Virus record (IMG/VR): IMGVR_UViG_3300044833_000060 | Span: 1-64,000 of that record | Direction: 5' to 3' (one strand) | Length of the DNA: 64,000 nt | Origin: a virus | In this document: positions 14,848-22,518 of the stretch, piece after piece | Layout: each line of letters opens with the position of its first letter | Numbering within the stretch: the stretch's first letter is position 1 | Notes under the pieces: model-generated | What the model was told of the DNA's origin: nothing | The model's input: the letters and a program-made list of their open reading frames with translations, nothing else | Databases searched by the model: none | Translations under genes and position numbers: made by a program

Positions 14848-15248
14848 GCGCGATTCGCCTACCTGATCTTTCTAAGCTCCATTGCAAACCAGTAGTACGG
14901 TGTGAATGCCATTTAGTTCAATTTGAAAATAGAGAAACGTGCCGCCGGTGCAAAATTCCGTTTGCCGTCGAAGAACCTGAGCCGACGGTAATTGTGAAAG
15001 AAGTGATTCCGTTTAAGCTCGTCAATATCACCTTGGATGGTCGGATAGCCCTGGCGTTGAAAATAGTGCGATGTGCTCAAGGTCTCTCTCAGAAGGATAT
15101 GGCGCGGCGCATTGGCAAGTTTAGAACGCATATCTCAAAAGTAGAGCGCGGACTTAATCAGCCTAGACTTCGAGTGTTTGGGGAATATGCACGCGCCTTG
15201 GGTGTGACACCTTACGGACTAATGCTGATTGCTGAGGCAATTGATTGA
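14844..15248 (+). CDS. zinc-ribbon plus Xre-type helix-turn-helix regulator
   Basis: 134 residues. 'CECHLVQFENRETCRRC' (about residues 19-35) is a zinc knuckle. Residues 70-130 are a cro/C1-type HTH: 'ALKIVRCAQGLSQKDMARRI' then 'THISKVERGLNQPRLRVF'. The fusion of a Cys4 site with an Xre domain is uncommon. It is probably a transcription regulator placed at the head of the late region. Confidence 0.8.
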   Translation: MSAIRLPDLSKLHCKPVVRCECHLVQFENRETCRRCKIPFAVEEPEPTVIVKEVIPFKLVNITLDGRIALALKIVRCAQGLSQKDMARRIGKFRTHISKVERGLNQPRLRVFGEYARALGVTPYGLMLIAEAID

Positions 15249-15275
15249 CTTTGCGGATCAGCTAAACCGATCTGC

Positions 15276-15332
15276 AAGAGGGGCGTGTTGGAAAATGCAG
15301 CGAACATCGCTCGAACCCAAAGAGCCCCTCTT
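15276..15332. other. inverted repeat after the regulator gene
   Basis: 'aagaggggc' (15276-15284) and 'gcccctctt' (15324-15332) are a 9-base perfect inverted repeat with a 39-base loop. It lies between the Xre gene and the hydrolase gene. It could attenuate transcription or be a protein-binding site; the long loop and lack of a T-run argue against a simple terminator. Confidence 0.4.
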
Positions 15333-15343
15333 AAATATTGGAT

Positions 15344-15826
15344 ATGGCAGAATTTAAGATCCGGTTCATCAACTCTCCTGGCTTCATTTCGGAAGCAATC
15401 GACCTGGTAACCAACTCGCTCTGGGACCATGCCGAGATTGAGACGGAAACCGGTACCTGGATCGGGGCGCACGCTTCTGGTGGCGTGGAAGAGAGGCCAG
15501 CTAATTACTGTACCCCGACACGTGAGCGGCGTTACGCGATACCGTGCAGCGACAAGCAATTGGCTTCAATGATGACATACGCACGCTCGAAGATCGGGGT
15601 TACTGAATACGACTACGAAGACATTGGCGGGTTGCTGTTCCGCAACCGCAAACTGCACACTGATGGGCGCACTATCTGTAGTGCCTTTGTGCTGCTCACC
15701 GCGTCCACTGGCGGCATCTGGATGCTCAACGTGGAACCGGGATGGGAATATCTGGTCACGCCCGAAACACTGCATTTAAGCCCATTGCTCCGTGGGCACT
15801 GCACCTATAAGTTTGAAAAGTCTTAA
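15344..15826 (+). CDS. YiiX/NlpC-P60-like (permuted papain-fold) hydrolase
   Basis: 160 residues. 'SLWDHAEIETETGTWIGAH' carries the His and acidic residues; 'KIGVTEYDYEDIGGLLF' follows; 'TICSAFVLL' carries a candidate nucleophilic Cys. The order His first, Cys later is that of permuted NlpC/P60 enzymes such as YiiX. It may cut peptidoglycan peptides or a lipid/amide bond. It opens a run of small membrane proteins and a second cell-wall enzyme, so a lysis role is plausible. No signal peptide. Confidence 0.65.
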   Translation: MAEFKIRFINSPGFISEAIDLVTNSLWDHAEIETETGTWIGAHASGGVEERPANYCTPTRERRYAIPCSDKQLASMMTYARSKIGVTEYDYEDIGGLLFRNRKLHTDGRTICSAFVLLTASTGGIWMLNVEPGWEYLVTPETLHLSPLLRGHCTYKFEKS

Positions 15827-15991
15827 ATGCCTACCTTCCTCTTGGTGCTAAGTATTATTGGCACGACGGTCGCCGCTACACAGAATGCGACCTACATAGT
15901 CAGCGCAATCAAGGCGGTTCACCACCACACGACTCACCCAATGTACAAGCATGTTTTAAAGCCAATCGGCAAGGCTGTCACCGCCTCTTGA
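15827..15991 (+). CDS. small single-span protein, 54 aa
   Basis: It starts 'MPTFLLVLSIIGTTVAATQN', a hydrophobic N-terminus that could be a signal sequence or anchor. A His-rich stretch 'VHHHTTHPMYKH' follows. It begins directly after the hydrolase stop codon. Possibly part of the lysis module. Confidence 0.55.
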   Translation: MPTFLLVLSIIGTTVAATQNATYIVSAIKAVHHHTTHPMYKHVLKPIGKAVTAS

Positions 15992-15994
15992 GTC

Positions 15995-16120
15995 ATGCAA
16001 TACGTTTACTTTCTGCTCGCCTCGGCTGCAATTATCGCGGTCATTCTTCTCGCCAAACGCGAGAATCGAAAGGAGAAGGAACGCGATGAACGAACTGATG
16101 AGCAAGATTTTGGGTGCTAG
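15995..16120 (+). CDS. small membrane protein with charged tail, 41 aa
   Basis: It starts 'MQYVYFLLASAAIIAVILLA', then 'KRENRKEKERDERTDEQD'. One membrane span followed by a highly charged helix resembles short inner-membrane spanins or holin partners. It overlaps the next gene by 35 bases. Confidence 0.5.
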   Translation: MQYVYFLLASAAIIAVILLAKRENRKEKERDERTDEQDFGC

Positions 16121-16385
16121 CTGGCGGACCACGCTGGCGGGAATTGCGGCGTTTCTTTCTGGCGTGCCGGGATTCATAACGGCTCTGAGTTCATGGGCCG
16201 CGCATCAGCCAGTGAACTGGCGCGAAGTGGGAGTCTCGGCGGCGCTAGCAGCTCTCGGCGCCGGATTGGCCAATGCTAAAGATGCCCAGGTGCATTCCAC
16301 TCTACTTCAGGTGGAGACTTCAACAGTCAAAGCAGCGGACGCTAAGAATCCAGCAGGCAACGCTGTGGAGGTTACAAAATTATGA
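16086..16385 (+). CDS. holin-like protein, 99 aa
   Basis: Two hydrophobic segments, 'TLAGIAAFLSGVPGFITAL' (about 15-33) and 'VGVSAALAALGAGLAN' (about 48-63), with a short loop containing Trp. The layout and size fit class II holin-like phage proteins. The soluble tail is Ala/Val-rich. Flanked by other small membrane proteins. The role as holin is inferred from context. Confidence 0.6.
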   Translation: MNELMSKILGASWRTTLAGIAAFLSGVPGFITALSSWAAHQPVNWREVGVSAALAALGAGLANAKDAQVHSTLLQVETSTVKAADAKNPAGNAVEVTKL

Positions 16386-16540
16386 TCTCTCTTATCCTGT
16401 TAGTTTTTGCATTCGTCTTGGCTTGCTTGGCCGCGCGCAACATTGGTGCTCCGAGTTGGTCGTTAGGATGGGCTGCGATGGCCTGTTACTTTCTCAGCCT
16501 GCTGCTAGGGAGTGCAGGGCTGGCTACTCACTGGCGCTAA
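16382..16540 (+). CDS. small two-span membrane protein, 52 aa
   Basis: It starts 'MISLILLVFAFVLACLAARN' with a second span 'WAAMACYFLSLLLGSAGL'. Its ATG overlaps the stop of the holin-like gene (ATGA). It is a second holin or antiholin candidate. Confidence 0.6.
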   Translation: MISLILLVFAFVLACLAARNIGAPSWSLGWAAMACYFLSLLLGSAGLATHWR

Positions 16541-16544
16541 CGCG

Positions 16545-16940
16545 ATGGCTGACAAAATTTCGCCGATTGACCCGACCGCGAATGTTCTTAGCCTAGTAGC
16601 GGCGGCGATGAAGCGGCAGGATGATCTCAGGGAGCAGTCTGAGAAGTTTTACGAAAAGCTGATGGTGCAACGCGCCGATTTCGAACGGGAAGCGAAACGC
16701 GCGGAGGCTAGTCGCATTGATGCTTTGTTAGCGGCGAATACAAACAATGTGGCGCTAGCCCTAGAGAAGCAGGGAACGCAAGCGGCAGCGCAAGACAAGA
16801 GAATCGCGGCCGTGGAACAGAACCAATACCAAGGAGTGGGGGCGACCGGACAACGATCAGAGGGACGCCAGCAGTATCAATGGGCCATTGGCCTAATCGG
16901 CGGTTTGGCACTTGCAATTGTGCTGCATTTTTGGAAGTGA
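16545..16940 (+). CDS. coiled-coil protein with C-terminal membrane anchor, 131 aa
   Basis: Residues about 20-90 form a charged helix ('FYEKLMVQRADFEREAKRAE'). The last 20 residues are a membrane span ('WAIGLIGGLALAIVLHFWK'). A tail-anchored coiled coil between holin-like genes could be an assembly or lysis-timing factor. Confidence 0.65.
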   Translation: MADKISPIDPTANVLSLVAAAMKRQDDLREQSEKFYEKLMVQRADFEREAKRAEASRIDALLAANTNNVALALEKQGTQAAAQDKRIAAVEQNQYQGVGATGQRSEGRQQYQWAIGLIGGLALAIVLHFWK

Positions 16941-16948
16941 AATGACCA

Positions 16949-17095
16949 ATGCAGCCAGACCGCCAGAAGTTAGAAGAGGAGATCAAGACGCTGCAGGAAT
17001 ACCGAGGGCAATGCGATGAGGGTTTATGGCTGCAAAAAGTCATTGACGCATGGATTTCCGTACTGCAAGCACGGCTGACGAAAGATGGAATGTAG
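16949..17095 (+). CDS. small helical protein, 48 aa
   Basis: It starts 'MQPDRQKLEEEIKTLQEYRG', an amphipathic coiled-coil sequence. No family recognised. It lies between two membrane-protein genes of the lysis-like module. Confidence 0.5.
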   Translation: MQPDRQKLEEEIKTLQEYRGQCDEGLWLQKVIDAWISVLQARLTKDGM

Positions 17096-17110
17096 CGTGA
17101 ATTGGATAAC

Positions 17111-17380
17111 ATGGAATGGCTCCCTCTTTCATTTGGCGCACTATTTTCTCTTCTTTCTGGGTCTTTACTTTTTCTTCTTAAGCGTCGTTACATTCACGAA
17201 GATCGAGTTGAAGCGGCACGCAACCTTAAAATTGAAGCAATCCGCGAAGGCCTCGAAGCCCATAAGCATCGCTCCGGCCTGCAAACCAATAACATCCAGT
17301 ACCGCATGGGGATCATGGCGGCACAGATTCAGCGGGTTATCCCCGAAGTGGACATTCCAGACTGGCCAAGCGGCGGATGA
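17111..17380 (+). CDS. small membrane protein with coiled coil, 89 aa
   Basis: The N-terminal span 'PLSFGALFSLLSGSLLFLL' is followed by a charged helix (about 30-60). The ATG at 17111 is preferred over a TTG at 17102. Similar in plan to the protein at 16545 but reversed in order. Possible lysis accessory. Confidence 0.6.
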   Translation: MEWLPLSFGALFSLLSGSLLFLLKRRYIHEDRVEAARNLKIEAIREGLEAHKHRSGLQTNNIQYRMGIMAAQIQRVIPEVDIPDWPSGG

Positions 17381-17422
17381 GTTGGTCAGGCTGATTGCGA
17401 TCAAGTCAATTCATGGCGACTG

Positions 17423-17977
17423 ATGAGAACCTACCGCCAGGCATCCGGGATTTTACAAGATTCCATAGGCAAGACCATCGGCGTTGGTTACTCAGGCCAG
17501 CCGCCTCACACCAACAATCCTGCAGACGAGGGATTAGATGGCTTAGGGCCAATTCCTTGCGGCATCTGGAAAATGACATCTTTGGAATTGACGACTGAGA
17601 AACACGGCCCGGATGTAATCGTGCTTGTGCCTGACTTTGTAACCCGCATAAGAATTATCGCTTCTGGCCGCGATCCGGATTCTTTTCGAATGCATGGCGA
17701 GCGCACAAAGCCGCCGGCCGGATTTGCCTCGGATGGCTGCATCATCATGCCGCGGCAAGTTCGAATGGAATGCTGGAACTCAAATGACCATGATTTGCAG
17801 GTAATACACCAACAGCCCCAACTGCCAGTTAATTTCGACTGGCCCACGCCGCCCGTTGATCAATGCGGGGTCGGGGCTGCACTGATCAATTTGTGGCAAG
17901 CTCAAATTGAATGGATTGGCAAAGTGGGGATCGGTCCGGTGCCCAACGTGCCTAAGCCGCCTACTGAAGAAGAATAG
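17423..17977 (+). CDS. DUF2778 / L,D-transpeptidase-like protein
   Basis: 184 residues. 'GLDGLGPIPCGIWKM' and, later, 'FRMHGERTKPPAGFASDGCI' followed by 'IMPRQVR' match the DUF2778 (Tlde1) pattern. Its catalytic His lies in HG and its Cys in S-x-GCI, both at about residues 93-108. Tlde1-type enzymes cut or exchange D-amino acids in peptidoglycan. Placed after holin-like genes, it is the best candidate for the endolysin or a cell-wall-modifying enzyme. No signal peptide, so it would need the holin for export. Confidence 0.75.
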   Translation: MRTYRQASGILQDSIGKTIGVGYSGQPPHTNNPADEGLDGLGPIPCGIWKMTSLELTTEKHGPDVIVLVPDFVTRIRIIASGRDPDSFRMHGERTKPPAGFASDGCIIMPRQVRMECWNSNDHDLQVIHQQPQLPVNFDWPTPPVDQCGVGAALINLWQAQIEWIGKVGIGPVPNVPKPPTEEE

Positions 17978-17992
17978 CAGTCTGGGGAGCAA

Positions 17993-18556
17993 GTGAGTTC
18001 GCCACTAAGCAGGAAACAAAAACGCGCTCGATTTGTTGCGGAGTACCTAGTCGATGGAAACGCTACAAGAGCCGCGCAGGCAGCAGGTTACAGCAAAAAG
18101 ACCGCTTACTCGGCTGGTGGCCGCCTGTTGAAAGATGTTGAAATTAAGCAATTACTTGTTGAAAAGAATGCTGCAATTAACAAGAAATTAGAAGTTTCTG
18201 TTGAGAGAGTTCGCGATGAGTTAGCGCGGCTTGCCTTCTTTGACCCTCGCAAGTTCTTCAAAGAGGACGGTTCGCTTGTGCCAATCACGGAACTCGATTC
18301 CGATACTGCAATGTGCTTGGCGGGCATGGAAGTCAATGAATTGTATGAGGGGCGCGGCGAAGACAGAGAACTAATCGGCTATGCGAAGAAATTCAAACTA
18401 GCCGACAAGGGACAAAATCTTGAGCGCCTCGGGCGATACCTGAAGATGTTTACGGATCGCGTGGAGGTTGTACCTGACGCCGACTCTACAGAGCGTCTTG
18501 CAAGCCTACTCACCCGAGCGGCTGGCAGGGCTAGTCAAGCATCTTCACCCCGATGA
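17993..18556 (+). CDS. terS: terminase small subunit
   Basis: 187 residues. 'LSRKQKRARFVAEYLVDGNA' then 'TRAAQAAGYSKKTAYSAGGR' is the N-terminal HTH that recognises packaging DNA. 'VERVRDELARLAFFDPRKFF' then gives the typical linker and beta region of Terminase_2 small subunits. GTG start. It overlaps the large-subunit gene by 89 bases. Confidence 0.9.
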   Translation: MSSPLSRKQKRARFVAEYLVDGNATRAAQAAGYSKKTAYSAGGRLLKDVEIKQLLVEKNAAINKKLEVSVERVRDELARLAFFDPRKFFKEDGSLVPITELDSDTAMCLAGMEVNELYEGRGEDRELIGYAKKFKLADKGQNLERLGRYLKMFTDRVEVVPDADSTERLASLLTRAAGRASQASSPR

Positions 18557-19211
18557 ACAGCGTGAACTGGCGGACATTCTTGAGCAGGAAGAAAACCGCA
18601 CGGTTTGGGATGACATTGGAATCAGGGAAGCATCTTGGGAACGCGGTCCATTACTGTGGCTGACACAGCATACCAAAACCGAAGATACCCACTGGATGGA
18701 TACGGGAACGGAATTCCGCGTGCCGTTTCCCCGGAAGTCTTATTTGCGGGTAGTCATGCAGTATCTGTTGAGCGACAAAGTTGTCTTCCTGCAGAAGTCG
18801 CGCGAGATGCTCATGAGTTGGCTGGTATGCGGATTTATTACATGGGAATGTCAATGGTATCCGGTCTTCTGGCTGGCGCAAACCGGCAAAGAGGACAAGG
18901 TCGCGGAGTTGATTCAATATGCCCGGACTTTATATCAGAACCAGCCGGAATGGATGCGCAAGCGGAATCCGTTAGTTGTAGACAACGAATTGGAATTAAC
19001 TTGGCGCGCCGGCGGACGTTTTCTGGGAGTGCCGAAGGGAATGGATCAGGCAAGAATTCACCATCCCAAAGGCTACTTCCAGGACGAATCGGCGTTTCTG
19101 CCGGAAGCTCAGCAAGCCTTTGACGCTGTACGGCCAGTCTGCCGGCAAGTGGTATGTGTGAGTACGGATGAGATTGGATGGTTTCACAATGAATGCAAAT
19201 TGGAGGGTTAA
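18468..19211 (+). CDS. terL: terminase large subunit, ATPase half
   Basis: 247 residues, opening 'YSPERLAGLVKHLHPDEQRE'. The Walker-A-like segment is 'VVFLQKSREMLMSW' (about 105-118) and the Walker B 'GYFQDESAFLPEAQ'. The coupling motif 'VVCVST' is followed by 'GWFHNECKLEG' and a stop. Complete terminases continue into a nuclease domain. Here that domain is a separate gene 2.2 kb downstream (21448). TTG is the likely start. No frameshift or intein motif is seen at the break. Confidence 0.85.
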   Translation: MYLTPTLQSVLQAYSPERLAGLVKHLHPDEQRELADILEQEENRTVWDDIGIREASWERGPLLWLTQHTKTEDTHWMDTGTEFRVPFPRKSYLRVVMQYLLSDKVVFLQKSREMLMSWLVCGFITWECQWYPVFWLAQTGKEDKVAELIQYARTLYQNQPEWMRKRNPLVVDNELELTWRAGGRFLGVPKGMDQARIHHPKGYFQDESAFLPEAQQAFDAVRPVCRQVVCVSTDEIGWFHNECKLEG

Positions 19212-19212
19212 G

Positions 19213-19815
19213 ATGCGAAGCAATCGACTGATTGGTTTTACGATAGCGCTGCTTGTATTTTCCGGCGTGGCGGCTTTGGCGCAGTGGGGCGCGGGCGGAG
19301 TTTGGACCGTCCCGTCTGGCGGACTCTATTTGAACTGTCCAGCAAATTCTTGCTCGGTCACAGGGCAGACATTGAACTTTCCCGGACTCAGCGCCAAAAG
19401 CCAACTGCTGGCGGATTCGGCTGGTTCTGCTACGACGGCGCTTGTGAATAGCGGCATTTCCTTCCCGCTAGCGGCTGGCGAAACAGGCACTCTCGATTGC
19501 GAGGTCTTATTCACCAACGGCAGCGGTGGTGGTTTGACTTTGGCCATCAATGGTCCAGGAACGCCGACTCAGGTCAGTATTCATGGTTCGATTGTGTCGG
19601 CGGTCACGACTACAAACCAATACTACTCACAAGGCGCGACCTGGGCCGTGGCTCTCGGTGCTGCCACGAGTACGGTAACCACAATTCAATCCGCTAGGAT
19701 TACGGCGGGTATTGAGAACGGCACTACGGCAGGAACGCTGGCTCTCCAGTTTTCCGATGTCAATACGACCGGATCAACGGTGATCAAGCGCGACTCTTGG
19801 TGCTCGTTCCCGTAG
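19213..19815 (+). CDS. secreted protein with fibre-tip-like domain, 200 aa
   Basis: 'MRSNRLIGFTIALLVF' and 'SGVAALAQ' form a Sec signal peptide. The C-terminal ~120 residues start 'FPLAAGETGTLDCEVLF' and end 'STVIKRDSWCSF'. They resemble the C-terminal domain of the fibre-like protein at 50265 ('FTLPLLATNWTMDCDLV...LTIYRGASC'), a beta-rich jelly-roll type tip. First gene of the cassette that separates the two terminase halves. Confidence 0.75.
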   Translation: MRSNRLIGFTIALLVFSGVAALAQWGAGGVWTVPSGGLYLNCPANSCSVTGQTLNFPGLSAKSQLLADSAGSATTALVNSGISFPLAAGETGTLDCEVLFTNGSGGGLTLAINGPGTPTQVSIHGSIVSAVTTTNQYYSQGATWAVALGAATSTVTTIQSARITAGIENGTTAGTLALQFSDVNTTGSTVIKRDSWCSFP

Positions 19816-19833
19816 AAAGGAACTGTTTTATAT

Positions 19834-20022
19834 ATGAAGGCAAAGATAAAGACAACACAGTACACAGGTTTCTCTATTGGCGACACTGTCCGCCTAAATA
19901 GTGGAAGTCCGACTCTCACTGTCGTGGCTATCCATGACGGTGATCTGTCAGTCGGCTGGATCGATGTTAATGGGCTTCAGCGCCTAAGTTTGCCTGCTGC
20001 TTGCTTTAATAAGATTCTGTGA
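19834..20022 (+). CDS. DUF2158 (YodC-like) small protein, 62 aa
   Basis: 'FSIGDTVRLNSGSPTLTVV' then 'GWIDVNGLQRLSLPAACF' follow the DUF2158 pattern: G-D-x-V-x-L-x-S-G-x-P-x-M/L-T-V, then a Trp/Cys-containing strand. The role of the family is unknown. It overlaps the methyltransferase gene (GTGA). Confidence 0.75.
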   Translation: MKAKIKTTQYTGFSIGDTVRLNSGSPTLTVVAIHDGDLSVGWIDVNGLQRLSLPAACFNKIL

Positions 20023-20525
20023 TTGACCGCTGCCTCTTCACGCCGAACGGCGACAATCCTCCCTCTCCAGTTCCCTTGGATGATCTTTGCACTGTTCCAA
20101 CAGAGGAAATGGCGCACCTGTTAGCCGATCTAATCACGGCCAATATGCCATTGGATGTTCTGGAGATCGGGACAGGCTCTGGCTATCAAGCGGCGATTCT
20201 CGCGCAGCGCTGCAGAAGTCTTGTGTCCGTGGACGTAAAACTCCAACCTGGCGTAGCGGAGAAACTCCCAAGCAATGTGGCCATCGTGATTGCGGACGGC
20301 TACGAGTTCGACAGTGGCGAGCAATTCGACGCGGTGCTAGTGACGTTCGCCGCCAGCCGCTTGGCATCATCGTGGGTCCAGCAAACGAAGATTGGCGGCC
20401 GATTAGTAGTCCCCATGCAAATGGCTACAGGCTGTCGCATCTCAGTCTACGAGCGAACGGAAGTAGGCGTGAACCTGCTTGACGTGGCGGCCTATGCACC
20501 ATTTACGCCGGGAGCGGAAGCGTGA
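20019..20525 (+). CDS. protein-L-isoaspartate O-methyltransferase-like enzyme
   Basis: 168 residues. 'VLEIGTGSGYQAAILAQRC' is SAM-binding motif I of PCMT. 'LVSVDVK' (motif II-like), 'AIVIADGYE' and 'FDAVLVTFAAS' follow in order. Host enzymes are ~208 residues; this one lacks part of the N-terminal substrate cap, and 'CTVPTEEMAHLL' replaces the usual S-A-P-H-M segment. It may repair aged Asn/Asp in virion proteins, or methylate another target. GTG start. Confidence 0.85.
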   Translation: MIDRCLFTPNGDNPPSPVPLDDLCTVPTEEMAHLLADLITANMPLDVLEIGTGSGYQAAILAQRCRSLVSVDVKLQPGVAEKLPSNVAIVIADGYEFDSGEQFDAVLVTFAASRLASSWVQQTKIGGRLVVPMQMATGCRISVYERTEVGVNLLDVAAYAPFTPGAEA

Positions 20526-21100
20526 GTTTCTCGCATCCGGCGCAACGCTCTCATAAGTTTGCAGGTATGGCCGCGGCGGCAAATTCACCCAACACTCCCG
20601 CACATCTTCGAGCACATCTTCATAAGCGAGTCAAGGAGGCAGGTATGGCAGGACGCGTGGACAACCTTCGCAGACCATCAGGCAAGGTTCCAGTACAAAC
20701 GACTCTAAAAACTACTGACGCGGCTGATGAATCTTTGCAGACGGCAACCGATCCTTCCCCGTTTCGGGACACCAATAACTCGACCGCAATGCCGCGCATG
20801 GGAACTACCACGAAACAGCCCTCGCCTGCCGGCACCAGGCCGATGAGCGTTAGCGCCACAGTGAAGACTCCCAAAGCGCCAGGACTCGTGACGTCGCAGG
20901 GAGCGGTGCGCAATAGCCGCCCCGCCGCCAAAGGATTGAATCAGAGCCTGAACGTGGATCGTCGGCAGCCGCGCGCATCCGGTCTGAATGTCACGGTAAG
21001 TCCAGTGCTCAAGACTCATAAAATGACCGCCGTTCCAGCGCAGTCGAATCGCAATGTGCGCAAAGGCAGCGCGAACCCAGCCTTCTACGGCGATTTCTAA
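20522..21100 (+). CDS. disordered basic protein ending in PAFYGDF, 192 aa
   Basis: Low-complexity, rich in Pro, Ser, Thr, Arg and Ala, with an N-terminal helix 'TPAHLRAHLHKRVKEAGMAG'. The C-terminus 'NPAFYGDF' matches the P-x-FYG endings of proteins at 37761 and 42147. GTG start overlapping the methyltransferase stop. Probably a virion-associated or scaffold-type protein; function unknown. Confidence 0.65.
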   Translation: MSFSHPAQRSHKFAGMAAAANSPNTPAHLRAHLHKRVKEAGMAGRVDNLRRPSGKVPVQTTLKTTDAADESLQTATDPSPFRDTNNSTAMPRMGTTTKQPSPAGTRPMSVSATVKTPKAPGLVTSQGAVRNSRPAAKGLNQSLNVDRRQPRASGLNVTVSPVLKTHKMTAVPAQSNRNVRKGSANPAFYGDF

Positions 21101-21106
21101 CGTCTG

Positions 21107-21448
21107 ATGTTGTACCTGATTGCAGTCCTATTACTCGCATCTCTCTATCTCATCCTTAAGGGGAAATTCAATATGCAGGCAAAGTTCACTATCACATTTA
21201 CGGATTCCGCTGCGCCTCCGCCTCCCATTCAGCTTGCAACCACGAGCTTCAATGGTGTGGTCGGGGTTCCGGAAAGCGGCAGCCTCGGGCCGAGCGGCGG
21301 CAATGGCGGACCATTCGTTGTCACGGTTGATCCGACTACCCCACTTCCGGATGGAGTGACGATTGACGCACAAGGGACTGTCGCGGGAACTCCAACGGTT
21401 GCCGGCAGCACTTCAGTGAATGTCATAGTGGCCGATTCGCAAGGCTAA
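21107..21448 (+). CDS. membrane-anchored Ig-like (He_PIG type) protein, 113 aa
   Basis: The hydrophobic N-terminus 'MLYLIAVLLLASLYLIL' is followed by one Ig-like domain with 'PLPDGVTIDAQGTVAGTP' and 'AGSTSVNVIVADSQG'. This matches the putative-Ig (He_PIG) signature L-P-x-G-x-x-x-x-x-x-G-x-x-x-G-T-P. A second possible start at 21173 would give a soluble protein. Its TAA overlaps the ATG of the terminase nuclease half (TAATG). Confidence 0.7.
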   Translation: MLYLIAVLLLASLYLILKGKFNMQAKFTITFTDSAAPPPPIQLATTSFNGVVGVPESGSLGPSGGNGGPFVVTVDPTTPLPDGVTIDAQGTVAGTPTVAGSTSVNVIVADSQG

Positions 21449-22518
21449 TGTCTAGCAGTCCAATCACCGCTTGCGTTCCGACCTTCCCTCATCCGGGGAT
21501 TCGTGTGCATACCAACCGGCACGGCAATACCGTGTTGCGGCTGCATTACGAAGCGGATGAGGACAAGGGACGCGGGGACAAACTATTAGTTCCTGAAATC
21601 AATCGTATGTTGTCGCCGTGGGCCTTTGGGCAGTTCGGGCAAATGACTGACCCTAACGCTTACCTTCGGGAATACGAGATTGAGGCTGAAGCCGCGCTTG
21701 GTCGCCTAATCTTCAATTTAGACGAAGAGGCCACCTGCGAAGAATCTTTCCCGATTCCTCCAAAATGGACGCGGCGCATGGCGCTCGATCCCCATCCGAG
21801 CGTTCCCCACGCAATGCTATGGGCGGCAACCGACCCGTGGGGAGACCGATGGTATTACCGGGAACTATGGCCATCGCGCGCGTGTTATCGCTATGACGGA
21901 GGCCGTCTCTATGGAATCCCCGGCGCCTGTCCTGACGATGAAGCGGTAATGCGCATCAAGGATTATGTCGAAACCATTCAATGGCTCGAATCGGCGAAGA
22001 ACCCACAGAACGTGGACAATACTGTGCCATTCGATGAAAAGATTTCTGCGCGCGTCATTGATTATGCGGCGAGAGCTTTCGGACAAGGCACCAACGACGA
22101 CCCCGACCAGCCCAATTTTCAACGCAGATTTGAGCAGTACATGTGCTCCCCGGAATTGCGCGTATCCTGTCCGGTATTTCAGGACGCAAAAAAGGATCAT
22201 GATGTGGGCTTTGAGATGGTCAATGCTGGGCTCAAGGCACGAGAAGTACAAGGGCCTAGGGATACGAAGATCAGGCGCAGCCGCATTCATATCTTTCGCG
22301 ATCAGTGCCCAGAACTGATCTTCCAATTGAAAAACAACCGTCGCCAGCAATTGTCTCCAGCGCAAATGCTAACCAAAGATCCAACTGGTAAGCCAGTCGA
22401 TGTGCGTCGGCACATGACAGACAACCTTCGCTATTTGGAAATGGCAAACCCGGTCTACTTAAATCCCTCGGCCCCGAAGAGTACCTGGAAACCTTTGGCG
22501 GATGGAATCGCTTATTAA
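21448..22518 (+). CDS. terL: terminase large subunit, nuclease half
   Basis: 356 residues. 'GIRVHTNRHGNTVLRLHYEA' is the segment that normally follows the ATPase domain. 'RRMALDPHPSVPHAMLWAAT' carries the first metal-binding Asp of the RNase H-like nuclease, 'RVIDYAARAFG' a second, and 'RRHMTDNLRYLEM' the likely third. Together with the upstream half this gives 603 residues, the length of an undivided enzyme. It has its own ATG, translationally coupled to the preceding gene. Confidence 0.85.
   Translation: MSSSPITACVPTFPHPGIRVHTNRHGNTVLRLHYEADEDKGRGDKLLVPEINRMLSPWAFGQFGQMTDPNAYLREYEIEAEAALGRLIFNLDEEATCEESFPIPPKWTRRMALDPHPSVPHAMLWAATDPWGDRWYYRELWPSRACYRYDGGRLYGIPGACPDDEAVMRIKDYVETIQWLESAKNPQNVDNTVPFDEKISARVIDYAARAFGQGTNDDPDQPNFQRRFEQYMCSPELRVSCPVFQDAKKDHDVGFEMVNAGLKAREVQGPRDTKIRRSRIHIFRDQCPELIFQLKNNRRQQLSPAQMLTKDPTGKPVDVRRHMTDNLRYLEMANPVYLNPSAPKSTWKPLADGIAY

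Noticed and set aside
18468-21448. Intein or group I/II intron as the cause of the split terminase
   Set aside because: The intervening DNA is full of complete genes with starts and stops, and I see no intein splice motifs, no intron core and no homing nuclease there.
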